Assembly: GCF_029626105.1 (NCBI RefSeq)
Contig: NZ_JARUBH010000009.1
Span: forward strand, 4,154,001-4,218,000
Length of the DNA stretch: 64,000 bases
Source of the DNA: Solwaraspora sp. WMMD792
GTDB lineage: Bacteria; Actinomycetota; Actinomycetes; Mycobacteriales; Micromonosporaceae
Reading direction: 5' to 3'
Below the pieces are notes generated by a model. The model was not told the origin of the DNA, ran no database searches, and saw nothing but the letters and a program-made list of their open reading frames with translations. A program made the position numbers and the translations under genes. Below are positions 63,403-64,000 of this stretch, piece after piece; the first letter of the stretch is position 1; the number at the start of each line of letters is the position of its first letter.

Positions 63403-64000
63403 TCAGTCGTTGGTCTTGGTCGCTGCCGGGACGCGGCCGAGGTCGCGGTCCTTGAGCCGGTAGCTGTCGCCCTTCATCGAAACGACCTCGGCGTGGTGAA
63501 CAAGCCGGTCGATCATGGCCGCGGCGACGACGTCATCACCGAAGACCTCTCCCCACCGGCCGAAGGGCTTGTTACTGGTGACGATCAGCGAGGCACGTTC
63601 GTAGCGGTTCGAAACCAACTGGAAGAACAGGTTCGCCGCTTCGGCTTCGAAGGGGATGTAGCCGACCTCGTCAACGATCACCAGCGGGATCCGGCCGAGT
63701 TTGACGAGCTCGTCCTGCAGCCGGCCGGCGTGGTGGGCGTCAGCGAGACGGGACACCCACTGAGCGGCGGTGGCGAACGCGACCCGGTGTCCGGCCTGGC
63801 AGGCCCGGATACCGAGACCGATGGACAGGTGGGTCTTGCCGGTGCCGGGCGGCCCCAGGAACACGACGTTCTCCTTCGACGCCACGAAGTCCAGAGTGCC
63901 CAGGTGGGCGATCGTCTCCCGCTTCAACGACCGCTGGTGTTCGAAGTCGAACTCCTCCAGGCTCTTGCGTGCCGGGAACCTCGCCGCCCGGATACGCCCC
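63403..64000 (-). mobile_element. istB: IstB-like ATPase of an IS21-family element (runs off the right edge)
   Basis: At least 199 residues of the IstB helper ATPase, which acts with IstA in transposition. Walker A GPPGTGKTHLSIGLG, Walker B LVIVDEVGYIPFEAEAANL and VTSNKPFGRWGEVFGD (sensor region) are intact. The N-terminal part continues beyond base 64000 in frame (segment RKSLEEFDFEHQRS visible). The element's end should lie between the stop at 63403 and about 63340; no clear terminal inverted repeat can be defined without its other end. Confidence 0.93.

Overview
This is a GC-rich actinomycete chromosome segment. Dense co-oriented genes, many GTG/TTG starts, GGAGG ribosome sites, a DsbA-type protein related to mycothiol-dependent nitroreductases, an AA3-oxidase CtaJ-like gene, a group II truncated haemoglobin and OtsA/OtsB trehalose genes point to Micromonosporaceae (Micromonospora or a close genus). 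The genus is an inference from gene content. No rRNA, tRNA or CRISPR was seen.

Layout. 0-7 kb: a DsbA-like protein, PepN, a GntR remnant beside a long inverted repeat, a divergent TetR/SDR pair with palindromic operators, and a zinc alcohol dehydrogenase. 7-19 kb: housekeeping and envelope genes (DUF5130, CtaJ-like, amidase, a secreted protein plus sortase, HNH nuclease, MscS channel, MFS exporter, GlbO globin, YbjN protein, and the coupled block ettA, thioesterase, unknown gene). 19.4-23.5 kb: otsA followed by an otsB fused to a GH15 trehalase. 23.5-31 kb: cobalamin genes (cobC-cobT-cobA coupled; cobB apart) around a class A penicillin-binding protein, then SURF1 and an amino-acid permease. 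33-48 kb: a pentose region. A minus-strand operon holds a sugar-binding protein, ATPase, two permeases, araB, araD and araA. A LacI-type regulator follows, and then a second, plus-strand ChvE-type sugar ABC transporter. Related operator-like boxes lie over the predicted promoters of both transport operons.

48-61 kb is the most unusual region: a compact nonribosomal peptide locus. Its centre is a 1920-residue protein with the order condensation, adenylation, carrier, thioesterase, then a complete MFS exporter. The thioesterase nucleophile position is cysteine (GHCGPG), not serine. Behind it lie a stand-alone adenylate-forming ligase, a C-A-carrier synthetase, a free acyl carrier protein and a GAF/SpoIIE phosphatase. 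A stand-alone condensation-like protein with a degenerate HHxxxDG motif is divergently transcribed. The simplest reading is that the ligase and ACP supply a starter acid, the two modules add two residues (codes suggest a Gly-like and an Asp residue), the Cys-thioesterase releases the product and the fused MFS domain exports it.

61.8-64 kb: a Tp34-like iron protein without a signal peptide, a small basic protein, the 3' remnant of a secreted repeat-domain protein, and an IS21-type IstB gene running off the right edge.
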